A stretch of 64,000 nucleotides of DNA. Origin: Streptomyces sp. RPA4-2. Its GTDB lineage: Bacteria; Actinomycetota; Actinomycetes; Streptomycetales; Streptomycetaceae. The notes beneath the pieces are model-generated. The model did not search any database. It was not told the DNA's origin and saw only the letters and a list, made by a program, of their open reading frames with translations. A program made the position numbers and the translations under genes. Positions 19,156-28,198 of this stretch are shown one piece after another; the stretch's first letter is position 1; every line of letters starts with the position of its first letter. The stretch covers positions 3,100,001-3,164,000 of the forward strand of contig NZ_CP050975.2 of assembly GCF_012273515.2 (NCBI RefSeq). Reading direction: 5' to 3'.

Positions 19156-20816
19156 ATGAGTCGGAACCGGATACGCCCCACCCGAGGTTCCCGTCTGGCC
19201 GCCGCCGGGGTGGCCGCGGCCACCACCGCCCTGCTGGCGACCGCCCTCACCCCCACCGCCACCGCCCTCACCCCCACCGCTGCGGCGGCAGCCGGGCCAC
19301 CGCGATCGCCGACGCGGCGACGGCCCTCGTGCGCGAGGCCGCGCGCCTCGGCCTGACTTCCGCCGAGGGCACCAGCGTGCGCGACGTCGTCATCGACGCG
19401 GACGGCGGCCGGCATGTGCGCTACGACCGCACGTACCGCCGACTGCCCGTGCTCGGCGGTGACTTCGTGGTCCATCTCGCCCCGAACGGCTCCTACCGCG
19501 GCGCGGACCTGGCCACCTCCCGCGACCTCGCCGTGCCCACCACCACGCCCGCGCTCTCCGGCCCGAAGGCCGCCTCCCTGGCCGCCACCGCGCTGCGCGC
19601 CGCACACGACGGACAGACCCTGAGGAAGGTGACGGCCAGGCCGAAGCTGGTGGTCGACGCCCTGCACGGCGCTCCCCGACTGGCCTGGCGCACCGACGTG
19701 GCGGGCCAGGACTCCCTGGGCAACCCGGTCGCCCGCGCGGTGCTGACCGACGCCCGCACCGGCCGGCAGATCGACGCCTGGGACAGCGTCGAGACGGCGG
19801 CCGGCGACGGCCGTTCGCTCTACAGCGGCACGGTCCCGCTGGAGACCACGCCGTCCGGATCGGCGTACCAGCTCAAGGACCCGACGCGGGGCAACACGTA
19901 CACGGGCGACGCGGCGAACAAGACGGACCTGTGCATCCTCGGGATCTGCGTCAGCCGGGCCCCGGCGACCCTCTTCACGGACACCGACAACCACTGGGGC
20001 AGCGGGGCGGCCGCGGACCGCGCCTCGGCCGCGGTCGACGCCCAGTACGGCACGGACGCGACCTGGGACTACTACAAGGACGTGCACGGACGCAACGGCA
20101 TCGCGGGCGACGGGAAGGGCTCGTACAACCGTGTGCACTACGGCAGCAACTACAACAACGCCTTCTGGGACGACAGTTGCTTCTGCATGACGTACGGGGA
20201 CGGTGACGGGACCACGCTCGGCCCGCTGGTCGCGCTCGACGTGGCCGGTCACGAGATGTCCCACGGCGTGACCTCGAAGACGGCGGCGCTGACGTACTCG
20301 GGCGAGTCCGGCGGCCTCAACGAGGCGACCTCCGACATCTTCGGCACGCTGGTGGAGTTCCACGCGCACAACGCCACCGACCCCGGTGACTACCTGATCG
20401 GCGAGAAGGTCGTGCGTTCCGGGTTCGGCAAGCCGGCCCTGCGCTTCATGGACCGGCCCTCCAAGGACGGCAGCTCGGCGGACTGCTGGAGCTCGTCGGT
20501 GGGGAACCTCGACGTCCACTACTCGTCCGGCGTGGCGAACCACTTCGCGTACCTGCTCGCCGAGGGCAGCGGCGCGGCGACCGTGGGCGGCGTCTCCTAC
20601 GACAGCCCGACCTGCAACGGCTCCACGGTCACCGGCATCGGCCGGGACAAGCTCGGCGCGATCTGGTACCGGGCGCTGACGGTCTACATGACGTCCTCGA
20701 CCAAGTACGCGGGCGCGCGGACGGCGACACTGAACGCGGCGAAGGATCTGTACGGCGCGGGGAGCACGGAGTACGGCGCGGTGGCGGCGGCCTGGTCCGC
20801 CGTGTCCGTGGGCTGA
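19156..20816 (+). pseudogene. secreted M4 (thermolysin-like) metalloprotease, frameshifted
   Basis: The gene is split over two frames. ATG 19156, preceded by GAGGAG, starts a signal peptide (MSRNRIRPTRG, then a hydrophobic Ala/Leu stretch) in one frame. The propeptide and protease domain continue in another frame from about 19290 (TAIADAATALVREAARLGLT). The protease part is complete: HEMSH zinc motif, the third zinc ligand in GGLNEATSD, and HYSSGVANHF with the catalytic histidine. The change of frame equals loss of one base in about 19270-19300, near a 21-bp in-frame tandem duplication (LTPTATA). As read, the mature enzyme cannot be exported from this start. It may be a true pseudogene or a sequencing error. 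Confidence 0.8.
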
Positions 20817-20882
20817 CGCGCCGGGCCGTACACCCGGGTACCGTCCGGTCCCGTCGAGGTCGCGCGGGCGCCGCGTCCTGCC

Positions 20883-20943
20883 GCCGGGCCCGGACGCCCG
20901 TGTCGCCGGGCCCGGACGGCCGTGTCGCCGGGCCCGGACGCCC
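20883..20943 (+). repeat. 22-bp GC-rich tandem repeat
   Basis: Nearly three copies of a 22-bp unit starting GCCGGGCCCGGACG lie in the 383-base gap after the protease. Each unit contains the palindrome CCGGGCCCGG, so the array may also act as a transcription terminator. The rest of the gap holds nothing I recognise. Confidence 0.8.
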
Positions 20944-21199
20944 TTCACCCGTTCACCCGGGCCCTCCCCCCTTCGGACCCCCGTTCTCCCCTCGCGCTCG
21001 ACGCACACCGCTGACCTGCCGAAACGTCCTCCGATCCCCCCGTACGGCCCTCTCGTACACCACCCGTTCACCACGCTTCCGGCCTTCCCCGGCAAGCGGG
21101 CGCGTGCCGGTACCACTTACCTCGGAAGGGCAGGGGCACGACCGACGCAGCGGCACTTGGGGGTGCCGCGGGCCGCGCCCCCTCGGAGGAGCAGCAACC

Positions 21200-21727
21200 A
21201 TGCGACGCACAGCCCGTCTGCTGACCGGTACCGCGCTCGCCGTCGCCGCCGCGGGTCTCACGGTCGCGCCCGCGTACGGCGAAAGCACCGTGAGTCTGGA
21301 GGTGTCCCCCTCCACCGCGCTCCCGGGTGGCGACATCGCCGTCAGCACGGCGGCGTGCGGCACGAACGGCGCCGCGACGGGTGACGCCAGCGCGGTCGGC
21401 GCCGGGACCTTCCCGCTCGCCGCCGGCCCGCACGAGAACGACGCGGTCGGCCGGTTCCGGGTGCCGCCGAGCGCCCAGCCCGGGACGTACGAGATCGTCG
21501 CGAAATGCTCCCGCGGCACACAGGTCACCGGCGATCTGACGGTCACCATGACCTCGGCGACCTCGGCGCGCGACCAGCTCCAGCCGCGCGGACATGTGAA
21601 CACGGGCGTCGGTGGCGCACTCGGCACCGACCCCACGAAGACCGCGGCGGGAGTGGCGGCACTGGCCGTCGCCGCCGCGGGCGGTACCTGGCTCCTGCAT
21701 CGCCGGGCGAGAGGCGACGGGATCTGA
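21200..21727 (+). CDS. secreted, C-terminally membrane-anchored surface protein
   Basis: A 175-residue protein with a signal peptide (RRTARLLTGTALAVAAAG, cleavage probably after AYG), a beta-rich domain with two cysteines (STAACGTNG, VAKCSRGTQ), a short Pro/Gly-rich linker, and a C-terminal membrane helix followed by the basic tail LLHRRARGDGI. This is the architecture of a sortase substrate, but no LPXTG-type motif is visible before the helix; NTGVGGALGTDPTKTAAG is there instead. ATG at 21200 follows GGAGGA by nine bases. The next gene is a sortase, 186 bases downstream, so the protein is its likely partner or substrate. Confidence 0.78.
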   Translation: MRRTARLLTGTALAVAAAGLTVAPAYGESTVSLEVSPSTALPGGDIAVSTAACGTNGAATGDASAVGAGTFPLAAGPHENDAVGRFRVPPSAQPGTYEIVAKCSRGTQVTGDLTVTMTSATSARDQLQPRGHVNTGVGGALGTDPTKTAAGVAALAVAAAGGTWLLHRRARGDGI

Positions 21728-21913
21728 CGGACACCCTCCGCTGTCCGTCCGCCGGTACCGCCGTTCCCTCCCCCTCCGTGGCCCGACGCCCCTCGCGGCC
21801 CGGAGGGGGACGGGGACCCACCCCGACGAAACCCCGAGGCAGCCCCGACAGGACTTCGAAGACCCCTGCGGAACCCCTGACGAACCCCCGCAGAACCCCG
21901 AGAGGAGGCTCCA

Positions 21914-22558
21914 GTGCACCGGATAACCAAAGCCGGTCGCCCCGGCAGCGTCGGCAACACCGTCATAGCGTCCGTCACCGTGGTCGCCCTCTGCTCGGGC
22001 GTCTGGCTGGTGCGCAGCGGCACCGAGAGCCATCCGCCGCCCCAGCCCTCCGCCGCCCAGTCGGGCACCGGCAGCGCCGCCCGGCAGTCCGTCCCCGCGC
22101 TCCGCCACTCCCCGCCCGAACGGATCCGCATACCCTCGATAGGCGTGGACGCCCCGCTGATGGGACTCGGACTCACCCCCCAGGGCAGTCTGGACGTCCC
22201 GCCCGCCGAGCAGAAGAACCTCGCGGGCTGGTACGAGGCCGGCACCACGCCCGGCGAGCGCGGCACCGCCATCGTCGCCGGTCATGTCGACAACACCGAG
22301 GGGCCGGCCGTCTTCTACGGCCTCGGCGCCCTGCGCAAGGGCAGCGCCATCGAGGTGGCGCGCCGCGACGGCGGCACCGCGCACTTCACCGTCGACGCCG
22401 TCGAGGTGTACGACGCCCGCGACTTCCCCGACGACAAGGTGTACGGGGCCGCGCCCCGCCCCGAACTGCGCGTCATCACCTGTGGCGGCGGCTATTCGAG
22501 GACGACGGGCTACCAGGGCAACGTGGTCGTCTTCGCCCACCTGACCGGCGGCGGCTGA
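21914..22558 (+). CDS. class F sortase
   Basis: A 214-residue membrane-bound transpeptidase. An N-terminal membrane helix (IASVTVVALCSGVWLV) is followed by a Pro/Ser-rich linker and the sortase barrel. Landmarks are RIRIPSIGVDAPLMGLGL, the catalytic histidine in VAGHVDN, and the catalytic cysteine in LRVITCGGGYSRTTGYQGN, followed by the arginine. The ITC-GGGY form is characteristic of class F, the actinobacterial class whose recognition signal is poorly defined. GTG 21914 follows GAGGAGG by six bases. It is adjacent to a secreted protein with a C-terminal anchor. Confidence 0.9.
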   Translation: MHRITKAGRPGSVGNTVIASVTVVALCSGVWLVRSGTESHPPPQPSAAQSGTGSAARQSVPALRHSPPERIRIPSIGVDAPLMGLGLTPQGSLDVPPAEQKNLAGWYEAGTTPGERGTAIVAGHVDNTEGPAVFYGLGALRKGSAIEVARRDGGTAHFTVDAVEVYDARDFPDDKVYGAAPRPELRVITCGGGYSRTTGYQGNVVVFAHLTGGG

Positions 22559-22565
22559 CCCGGGC

Positions 22566-22579
22566 CCGCCCGCGGGCGG
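22566..22579. terminator. possible terminator between convergent genes
   Basis: The 14-bp palindrome CCGCCCGCGGGCGG lies just after the sortase stop and 30 bases before the end of the convergent transporter gene. There is no T-run. Confidence 0.3.
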
Positions 22580-22608
22580 CCGACACGGGTCCGGCCCGAG
22601 CGGCGGCC

Positions 22609-23391
22609 TCAGGCCACCCACTGCTGGTAGGCCAGGTTCGCGACCAGCGCGAACACCACCGTCAGCAGGACCACCCGGACGAACCCGCTGCCCCGCTTCA
22701 GCGCGGTGTGCGCCCCGACGGTGCCGCCGACGAGGTTGAAGACCGCCATCAGCGCGGCCAGTTGCCAGTACACCGTGCCCTTCCACGCGAAGGTCGCGAG
22801 GGCGCCCGCGTTGGTGCAGCAGTTGACGATCTTCGCGGTCGCCGAGGCGGTCACCAGGTCGAGGTGGAGCAGCGCGGTGAGGGCGAGGACGAGGAAGGTG
22901 CCCGTGCCGGGGCCGATGAGCCCGTCGTAGAAGCCGATGCCGAGGCCCGCGAGTCCGATCGCGGCGAGCACGCGGCGCGGCGGGACGGGCTCGGCGGAGG
23001 GCGCGGTACCGAAGGCGGGACGCAGGATGACGAACGTCCCGACGCCGACCAGGACCACCATCACGACGGGCTTCAGGACGTCCGTGCTCATCCCGGCGGC
23101 CACGAAGGCACCGGCCGTGGAGCCGGCGAGCGCCGCGAGACCGATCCGTACGGCCAGCCGCACGTCGACGGGCGCCTTGCGCGCGTACGTCACCGCCGCG
23201 CCGCTCGTCCCGACGATCGCGACCGCCTTGTTGGTACCGAGCGCGTACGCCGCCGAGGTGCCGCCCGGCAGCCCGAGCAGCAGCGCGGGCAGCAGGAGCA
23301 GTCCGCCGCCGCCCACCACGGCGTCGATCCATCCCGCCGCGAGGGAGGCGAGGCACAGCACAACGACCATGGTCAGCGATATGTCGGGCAT
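22609..23391 (-). CDS. TSUP family (TauE/SafE) membrane transporter
   Basis: A 260-residue protein with about eight hydrophobic segments. The N-terminal SLAAGWIDAVVGGGGLLLLPALL and the central GLGIGFYDGLIGPGTG are the paired repeats typical of the TSUP family, which moves sulfite, sulfoacetate or other organic anions. The substrate cannot be read from sequence. It is divergent from nirB, with 317 bases between them. A role in nitrogen or sulfur oxyanion transport is possible but unproven. Confidence 0.88.
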   Translation of the reverse strand: MPDISLTMVVVLCLASLAAGWIDAVVGGGGLLLLPALLLGLPGGTSAAYALGTNKAVAIVGTSGAAVTYARKAPVDVRLAVRIGLAALAGSTAGAFVAAGMSTDVLKPVVMVVLVGVGTFVILRPAFGTAPSAEPVPPRRVLAAIGLAGLGIGFYDGLIGPGTGTFLVLALTALLHLDLVTASATAKIVNCCTNAGALATFAWKGTVYWQLAALMAVFNLVGGTVGAHTALKRGSGFVRVVLLTVVFALVANLAYQQWVA

Positions 23392-23553
23392 GATCGCGAC
23401 CCTATGGAGGGGATGGATGTGCCGTCCATCAAAGGGGGCGTCCTGTGAGGTTCGGCTCCCACCGCCGAGCTGCCGCGGGACCGCCCGGCACCCGCCGGTG
23501 ACGCGTGTGGGGCGGGACCCTCACAGCCGGTCCCCGCCCCCGCTGAGATCAGC

Positions 23554-23591
23554 GTTCCGCCCGGGAAACCACGGCGATGCGACCGGGTAAC
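23554..23591 (+). promoter_or_regulatory. probable GlnR binding site upstream of nirB
   Basis: GTTCC, GAAAC, GATGC and GTAAC follow one another with exactly six bases between each. This is the spacing of the GlnR box (gTnAc-n6-GaAAc twice). The first, second and fourth elements fit well; the third is weak. The site starts 155 bases before nirB, and GlnR control of nirBD is known in S. coelicolor. The rest of the 317-base gap shows nothing else clear. Confidence 0.65.
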
Positions 23592-23708
23592 ACCGGCATC
23601 GCAGGCTGCGGGCATGACCTCGAACGCGCGGCCGGTGGTGACCGGCGCCGGAACCGCGGGGTCCTGGCCGCAGGCCGCTGCACCGCACCCCGACGACGGA
23701 GGCTCCCG

Positions 23709-26300
23709 ATGTCCACGGACACCCCCACGATCGTGCTCGTCGGTCACGGCATGGTCGGCCAGCGCTTCCTGGAGGCGCTGGCCGAGCGCGGGCTGACCGC
23801 GACGCACCGGGTGGTCGTGCTCGGTGAGGAGCCCCGTCCGGCTTACGACCGGGTCCGGCTCACCTCGTACTTCTCGGGCCGCACCCCGGACGAACTCTCG
23901 CTGACCGACGCCGGGTTCGTCGCCGAGCACGGCATCGAACTGCACCTCGGCGACCCGGCCGGGACGATCGACCGGGCGGCGCGGACGGTCACGGCCCGCT
24001 CCGGCCTGACCGTCGCCTACGACACCCTGGTCCTCGCCACCGGCTCCTCCCCCTTCGTGCCGCCGGTGCCCGGCCGGGACGCCGAGGGCTGCTTCGTCTA
24101 CCGGACCATCGAGGACCTGCTCGCCATCGAGGAGTACGCGAAGACGCGTGCGACCACCGGCGCGGTGGTCGGCGGCGGGCTGCTGGGGCTGGAAGCGGCG
24201 GGCGCGCTCCAGAGCCTCGGACTGGCCACGCACATCGTGGAGTTCGCACCGCGGCTGATGCCCGTGCAGGTCGACGAGGGCGGCGGCGCGGCGCTGCTGC
24301 GTACCGTCAGGGACCTCGGCCTGACCGTCCACACCGGCACCGGCACGCGGGAGATCGTCACCGGCGCCGACGGCGCCGTGACCGGCATGGGCCTCTCCGA
24401 CGGCTCCGAACTCGCCACGGACCTCGTGGTGTTCTCGGCGGGCGTGCGTCCGCGCGACCGGCTCGCCCGCGACAGCGGACTCATGGTCGGCGAGCGCGGC
24501 GGCATCACGGTCGACGAGCGGTGCCGCACCTCCGATCCGCGCGTGTTCGCGATCGGCGAGTGCGCCCTCGCGTCCGACGGCCGGGTGTACGGGCTGGTCG
24601 GGCCCGGCTACGAGATGGCCGAGACGGCCGCCGCGACGATCGCCGGCGCGGACGCGGCCGCCGGCTTCACCGGTGCCGACCTCTCCACCAAGCTCAAGCT
24701 GCTCGGCGTGGACGTCGCGTCCTTCGGCGACGCGCACGGCACCACCGCCGACTGCCTCGACGTCGTCTACGCCGACGCGCGCTCGGGCACCTACCGCAAG
24801 CTCGTCATCGGCCGCGACGGCGAGCTGCTCGGCGGCATCCTGGTCGGCGACGCCGACGCGTACGGCACCCTGCGCGCCCTCACCGGATCGGTGCCGCCGA
24901 TCGCTCCCGGGCAGTTGGTGCTCCCGGCGGGCGCGGGTGCCCCGGCCGCTCTCGGTCCCTCCGCGCTCCCCGACTCGGCCGTCGTCTGCTCCTGCCACAA
25001 CGTCACCAAGGGCACGGTCCGCGACGCGGTCACCGAACACTCCCGCACCACCGTGCCGGAGGTGAAGAAGTGCACCAAGGCCGGTACCGGATGCGGGAGT
25101 TGCGTCAAGGTCCTCGGTCAGCTCGTGGACGAGGAGCTGGCGGCGCACGGCGTCGAGGCCGACCACGGCCTGTGCGGCTGCTTCCCGCAGACCCGCGAGG
25201 AGCTGTACGAGATCGTCCTCGCGCTGCGCATCTCCTCGTACCAGGCGTTGCTCGACCGCTACGGACGGCCCGGCGCCCGGGGCGGCGACGGCTGCGAGGT
25301 CTGCAAACCGGCCGTCGCCTCGGTTCTCGCCTCGCTCGCCCCGGTCATCGGCACGAGCGGCCATGTCCTGGACGGCGAGGAGGCGGCCCTCCAGGACACC
25401 AACGACCACTTCCTCGCCAACCTGCAGAGGAACGGCTCCTACTCGATCGTGCCGCGCGTCCCCGGCGGCGAGATCACCCCCGAGAAGCTCATCGTGATCG
25501 GTGAGGTGGCCCGGGACTTCGGCCTCTACACGAAGATCACGGGCGGTCAACGCATCGACCTGTTCGGCGCGCGGGTCGAGCAACTCCCCCTGATCTGGGC
25601 CAGGCTGGTGGACGCGGGCTTCGAGTCCGGGCACGCGTACGGAAAGGCGCTGCGGACCGTGAAGTCCTGCGTCGGCCGGACCTGGTGCCGCTACGGGGTC
25701 CAGGACTCGGTCCGGATGGCGATCGACCTGGAGCTGCGCTACCGGGGACTGCGCTCACCCCACAAACTCAAGTCGGCGGTCTCCGGGTGCGCCCGGGAGT
25801 GTGCCGAGGCCCGGTCCAAGGACTTCGGCGTCATCGCCACGGCCACCGGCTGGAACCTCTGGGTCGGCGGCAACGGCGGCGCCACGCCCCGCCACGCGGA
25901 CCTGCTGGCCCAGGACCTGGACGATGCCGGGCTGGTCCGTCTGATCGACCGGTTCCTGATGTTCTACATCCGTACCGCCGACCGGCTGGAGCGCACCTCG
26001 GCCTGGCTGGAGCGGATGACGGGCGGCCTCGGCCATGTCCGGGACGTCGTCGTGCACGACTCGCTCGGCATCTGCGAGGAGCTGGACTCCCTGATGGCCG
26101 CTCATGTCCGCGCCTATCGCGACGAGTGGGCGGAAACCCTCGGCGACCCGGTGAGACTGGCCCGGTTCGTGTCGTTCGTGAACGCCCCCGGCACCCCCGA
26201 CCCGGTGGTCGGCTTCGTCCCCGAGCGCGACCAGATCAAGCCGGACCTGCCGCTGCTGGCCATCGGCCCACGCCCCCTGGAAGGAAGCGCCCAGCGATGA
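23709..26300 (+). CDS. nirB: nitrite reductase (NADH) large subunit
   Basis: An 863-residue assimilatory nitrite reductase subunit that reduces nitrite to ammonia with NADH. Domain order: FAD/NAD-binding flavoprotein (IVLVGHGMVGQRFLEAL, later GAVVGGGLLGLEAAG), a BFD-like [2Fe-2S] region (VCSCHNVTKG and CTKAGTGCGSCVKVLG), then the ferredoxin-like and siroheme/[4Fe-4S] domains with KSCVGRTWCRYG and SGCARECAEARSKDFG, whose cysteines hold the cluster and siroheme. The length is normal. ATG 23709 follows GGAGG. The 3' end overlaps nirD by four bases. Siroheme may come from the CbiX-like protein encoded at 14.8-15.9 kb. Confidence 0.97.
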   Translation: MSTDTPTIVLVGHGMVGQRFLEALAERGLTATHRVVVLGEEPRPAYDRVRLTSYFSGRTPDELSLTDAGFVAEHGIELHLGDPAGTIDRAARTVTARSGLTVAYDTLVLATGSSPFVPPVPGRDAEGCFVYRTIEDLLAIEEYAKTRATTGAVVGGGLLGLEAAGALQSLGLATHIVEFAPRLMPVQVDEGGGAALLRTVRDLGLTVHTGTGTREIVTGADGAVTGMGLSDGSELATDLVVFSAGVRPRDRLARDSGLMVGERGGITVDERCRTSDPRVFAIGECALASDGRVYGLVGPGYEMAETAAATIAGADAAAGFTGADLSTKLKLLGVDVASFGDAHGTTADCLDVVYADARSGTYRKLVIGRDGELLGGILVGDADAYGTLRALTGSVPPIAPGQLVLPAGAGAPAALGPSALPDSAVVCSCHNVTKGTVRDAVTEHSRTTVPEVKKCTKAGTGCGSCVKVLGQLVDEELAAHGVEADHGLCGCFPQTREELYEIVLALRISSYQALLDRYGRPGARGGDGCEVCKPAVASVLASLAPVIGTSGHVLDGEEAALQDTNDHFLANLQRNGSYSIVPRVPGGEITPEKLIVIGEVARDFGLYTKITGGQRIDLFGARVEQLPLIWARLVDAGFESGHAYGKALRTVKSCVGRTWCRYGVQDSVRMAIDLELRYRGLRSPHKLKSAVSGCARECAEARSKDFGVIATATGWNLWVGGNGGATPRHADLLAQDLDDAGLVRLIDRFLMFYIRTADRLERTSAWLERMTGGLGHVRDVVVHDSLGICEELDSLMAAHVRAYRDEWAETLGDPVRLARFVSFVNAPGTPDPVVGFVPERDQIKPDLPLLAIGPRPLEGSAQR

Positions 26301-26689
26301 CCCGACCACACAGCGCCCCTCCACTGAAGGTTCAACTACGCCTGGAAGAGGCTTGGTTGACCATCTGTGACTTCTCGGCCCTGACGCCCGGCCGGGGGGT
26401 GGCCGCACTGCTGCCGGACGGCCGTCAGGCCGCCGTCTTCCGCGACCGGGCAGGCCGGACGTACGCCATCGACAACCGCGACCCGTTCAGCGGCGCGGCG
26501 GTCCTCTCCCGCGGCCTGACCGGCTCCCACCAGGGCCGGCCCTTCGTCGCCTCGCCGCTCCTCAAGCAGCGGTTCGACCTGGGGTCGGGACGGTGCCTGG
26601 ACGACGAAACGGTGACGGTCACGACGTACGAGGTGAGGACGTACGAGGCAGGGACAACATCGGCGCAGCTTGCACACCCTCTGACTTGA
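26297..26689 (+). CDS. nirD: nitrite reductase (NADH) small subunit
   Basis: A 130-residue protein starting at the ATGA overlap with nirB. It has the Rieske-like fold of NirD: TICDFSALTPGRGVAALL, TYAIDNRDPFSGAAVLSRG and GRPFVASPLLKQRFDL. As in other NirD proteins, the cysteine/histidine ligands of true Rieske proteins are absent. The C-terminal tail of about 20 residues after the conserved domain is Thr/Tyr-rich and not conserved-looking. Its stop codon overlaps the promoter of the following TetR gene. Confidence 0.93.
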   Translation: MTRPHSAPPLKVQLRLEEAWLTICDFSALTPGRGVAALLPDGRQAAVFRDRAGRTYAIDNRDPFSGAAVLSRGLTGSHQGRPFVASPLLKQRFDLGSGRCLDDETVTVTTYEVRTYEAGTTSAQLAHPLT

Positions 26690-26715
26690 CCGTTCGTTCT
26701 GGAAAAGCCTAGGCT
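26686..26715 (+). promoter_or_regulatory. promoter and operator of the TetR gene
   Basis: A -35 TTGACC and a -10 TAGGCT are 18 bases apart. Only seven bases separate the -10 from ATG 26723, so the mRNA is probably leaderless. Between the hexamers lies ACCGTTCGTTCTGGAAAAG, which matches the element at 27349-27366. Confidence 0.65.
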
Positions 26716-26722
26716 CCCCCGC

Positions 26723-27307
26723 ATGGCCAGGACCAAGGAGTTCGATCCGGACGCCGCGTTGCAGTCGGCCCTGGAGCTGTTCTGGCGCCGCGGTTACGAG
26801 GCGACGTCGATGGCGGATCTCGTCGAGCACCTCGGCGTCGGGCGCGCCAGCATCTACGCGACCTTCGGCAACAAGCACGACCTGTATCTGAAGGCGCTGG
26901 ACCGTTATCAGCAGGCGCGCAATCCGCAACTGCTGCGGGAGTTGTCCCAGCCGGGCCCCGCCCTGCCGGCCGTCCGTGCGGTGGTCCGCCGCTTCGCGAC
27001 CGAGGCGGCGACCGGCGAACGGCGCCTGAGCGGCTGCTTCGTCACCAACACGGCCACCGAACTGGCTCCGCACGACACCGACGCGGCCCGCCGGGTAGAG
27101 CACAACTGGGACCACCTCGAAACCCTGCTGCACGCGGCCCTGGTCCGCGCCGAGGCCCAGGGCGAACTGCCCGCCGGCCGCGACCCGCTGGCCCTCGCCC
27201 GCATGCTGCTGGTCCTGATGCAGGGACTGCGGGTGGTGGGCAAGGCGTCCACGGACCCGGCCCGCGTACAGGACGCCGCGGAGCAGGCACTGACCCTGCT
27301 CGACTGA
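26723..27307 (+). CDS. TetR/AcrR family regulator
   Basis: A 194-residue repressor. The N-terminal helix-turn-helix is clear: FDPDAALQSALELFWRRGYEATSMADLVEHLGVGRASIYATFGNKHDLYLKAL. The C-terminal ligand domain resembles the group with CFVTNTATELAPHD and LLVLMQGLRVVGKAS. The promoter is leaderless and contains a sequence that is repeated in front of the next gene, suggesting it represses itself and the SDR gene. The ligand is unknown. Confidence 0.92.
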   Translation: MARTKEFDPDAALQSALELFWRRGYEATSMADLVEHLGVGRASIYATFGNKHDLYLKALDRYQQARNPQLLRELSQPGPALPAVRAVVRRFATEAATGERRLSGCFVTNTATELAPHDTDAARRVEHNWDHLETLLHAALVRAEAQGELPAGRDPLALARMLLVLMQGLRVVGKASTDPARVQDAAEQALTLLD

Positions 27308-27348
27308 ACGCGCCCCGCTCGGCGCGTTTCGGCGTCCCCTCATATTGA

Positions 27349-27366
27349 ACCGATCAGTCTGTAAAG
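27349..27366 (+). promoter_or_regulatory. probable TetR operator in front of the SDR gene
   Basis: ACCGATCAGTCTGTAAAG shares ACCGnTCnnTCTGnAAAG with the TetR promoter (26689-26707). It lies 52 bases upstream of the SDR start, where a promoter is expected. Confidence 0.55.
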
Positions 27367-27418
27367 ACCATCCCTCGCGTACGCGTCCCGTACGACACCG
27401 CAGACGAATGGAGAACTC

Positions 27419-28183
27419 GTGAGCGTCCGCTTCTCCGGCAGGACCGCCCTCGTCACGGGCGCCGGATCCGGCATCGGCCGCACCACCGCTCTGGCGTTCG
27501 CCGCCGAGGGCGCGCACGTCGTCGTCGCCGGGCGCACCGCCGCCCCGCTGGACGAGACGGTCGCGTTGATCGAGGCGCGCGGCGGCAAGGCGCTGGCCGT
27601 GCCCGCCGACGTGTCACGCGCCGCCGACTGGCGGGATCTCGTCAGGACGGCCGTGGACCGCTTCGGCTCACTCGACGTGGCGGTCAACAACGCGGCCGTC
27701 TTCCACGGCGGGACACCGCTCGCCGACCTCGCGGAGGCGGACTGGCACGCGCAGTTCGACATCAACACGACCGGCGTGTTCCTCGCTCTCCAGGCCCAGA
27801 TCCGGCAGATGCGGACCCAGCCGGCCGGCGGTGCGATCGTCAACATCGCCTCCACCATCGGCGTGCACACCCGGCGTCCGGGCGTCGCCGCCTACGCCGC
27901 GTCCAAGGCGGCCGTCACCGCGCTGACCCGCGCCGCGGCCCTCGACCACATCGCCGACGGCGTCCGGATCAACGTCGTCAGCCCAGGCGCCGCCGCCACC
28001 ACGATGTCGCTGCGCCCCGGCGAGTCGGAGGCCGAGCGGGTCGAGCGGGTGCGGCACGAACTGCCGCTGGGCCGGGTGTCGAGGACGGAGGAGGTCGCCG
28101 CGGCCGTCCTGTACCTGGCGTCCGAGGACGCGGCGTCGGTCGTCGGCACGGACCTGGTGGTCGACGGCGGCGGCGCGCTCTGA
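27419..28183 (+). CDS. SDR family oxidoreductase
   Basis: A 254-residue short-chain dehydrogenase with TGAGSGIG, NNAA in VAVNNAAVFHGG, the catalytic serine in NIASTIG, the tyrosine/lysine motif YAASKAA, and the C-terminal VVGTDLVVDGGGAL. It is a complete classical SDR of the kind that acts on small alcohols, ketones or acyl substrates. GTG 27419 follows GGAGA by five bases. It is preceded by the TetR gene with a shared operator-like sequence and is probably its regulated target. Confidence 0.9.
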   Translation: MSVRFSGRTALVTGAGSGIGRTTALAFAAEGAHVVVAGRTAAPLDETVALIEARGGKALAVPADVSRAADWRDLVRTAVDRFGSLDVAVNNAAVFHGGTPLADLAEADWHAQFDINTTGVFLALQAQIRQMRTQPAGGAIVNIASTIGVHTRRPGVAAYAASKAAVTALTRAAALDHIADGVRINVVSPGAAATTMSLRPGESEAERVERVRHELPLGRVSRTEEVAAAVLYLASEDAASVVGTDLVVDGGGAL

Positions 28184-28198
28184 GCGCCGGCGGACCGG

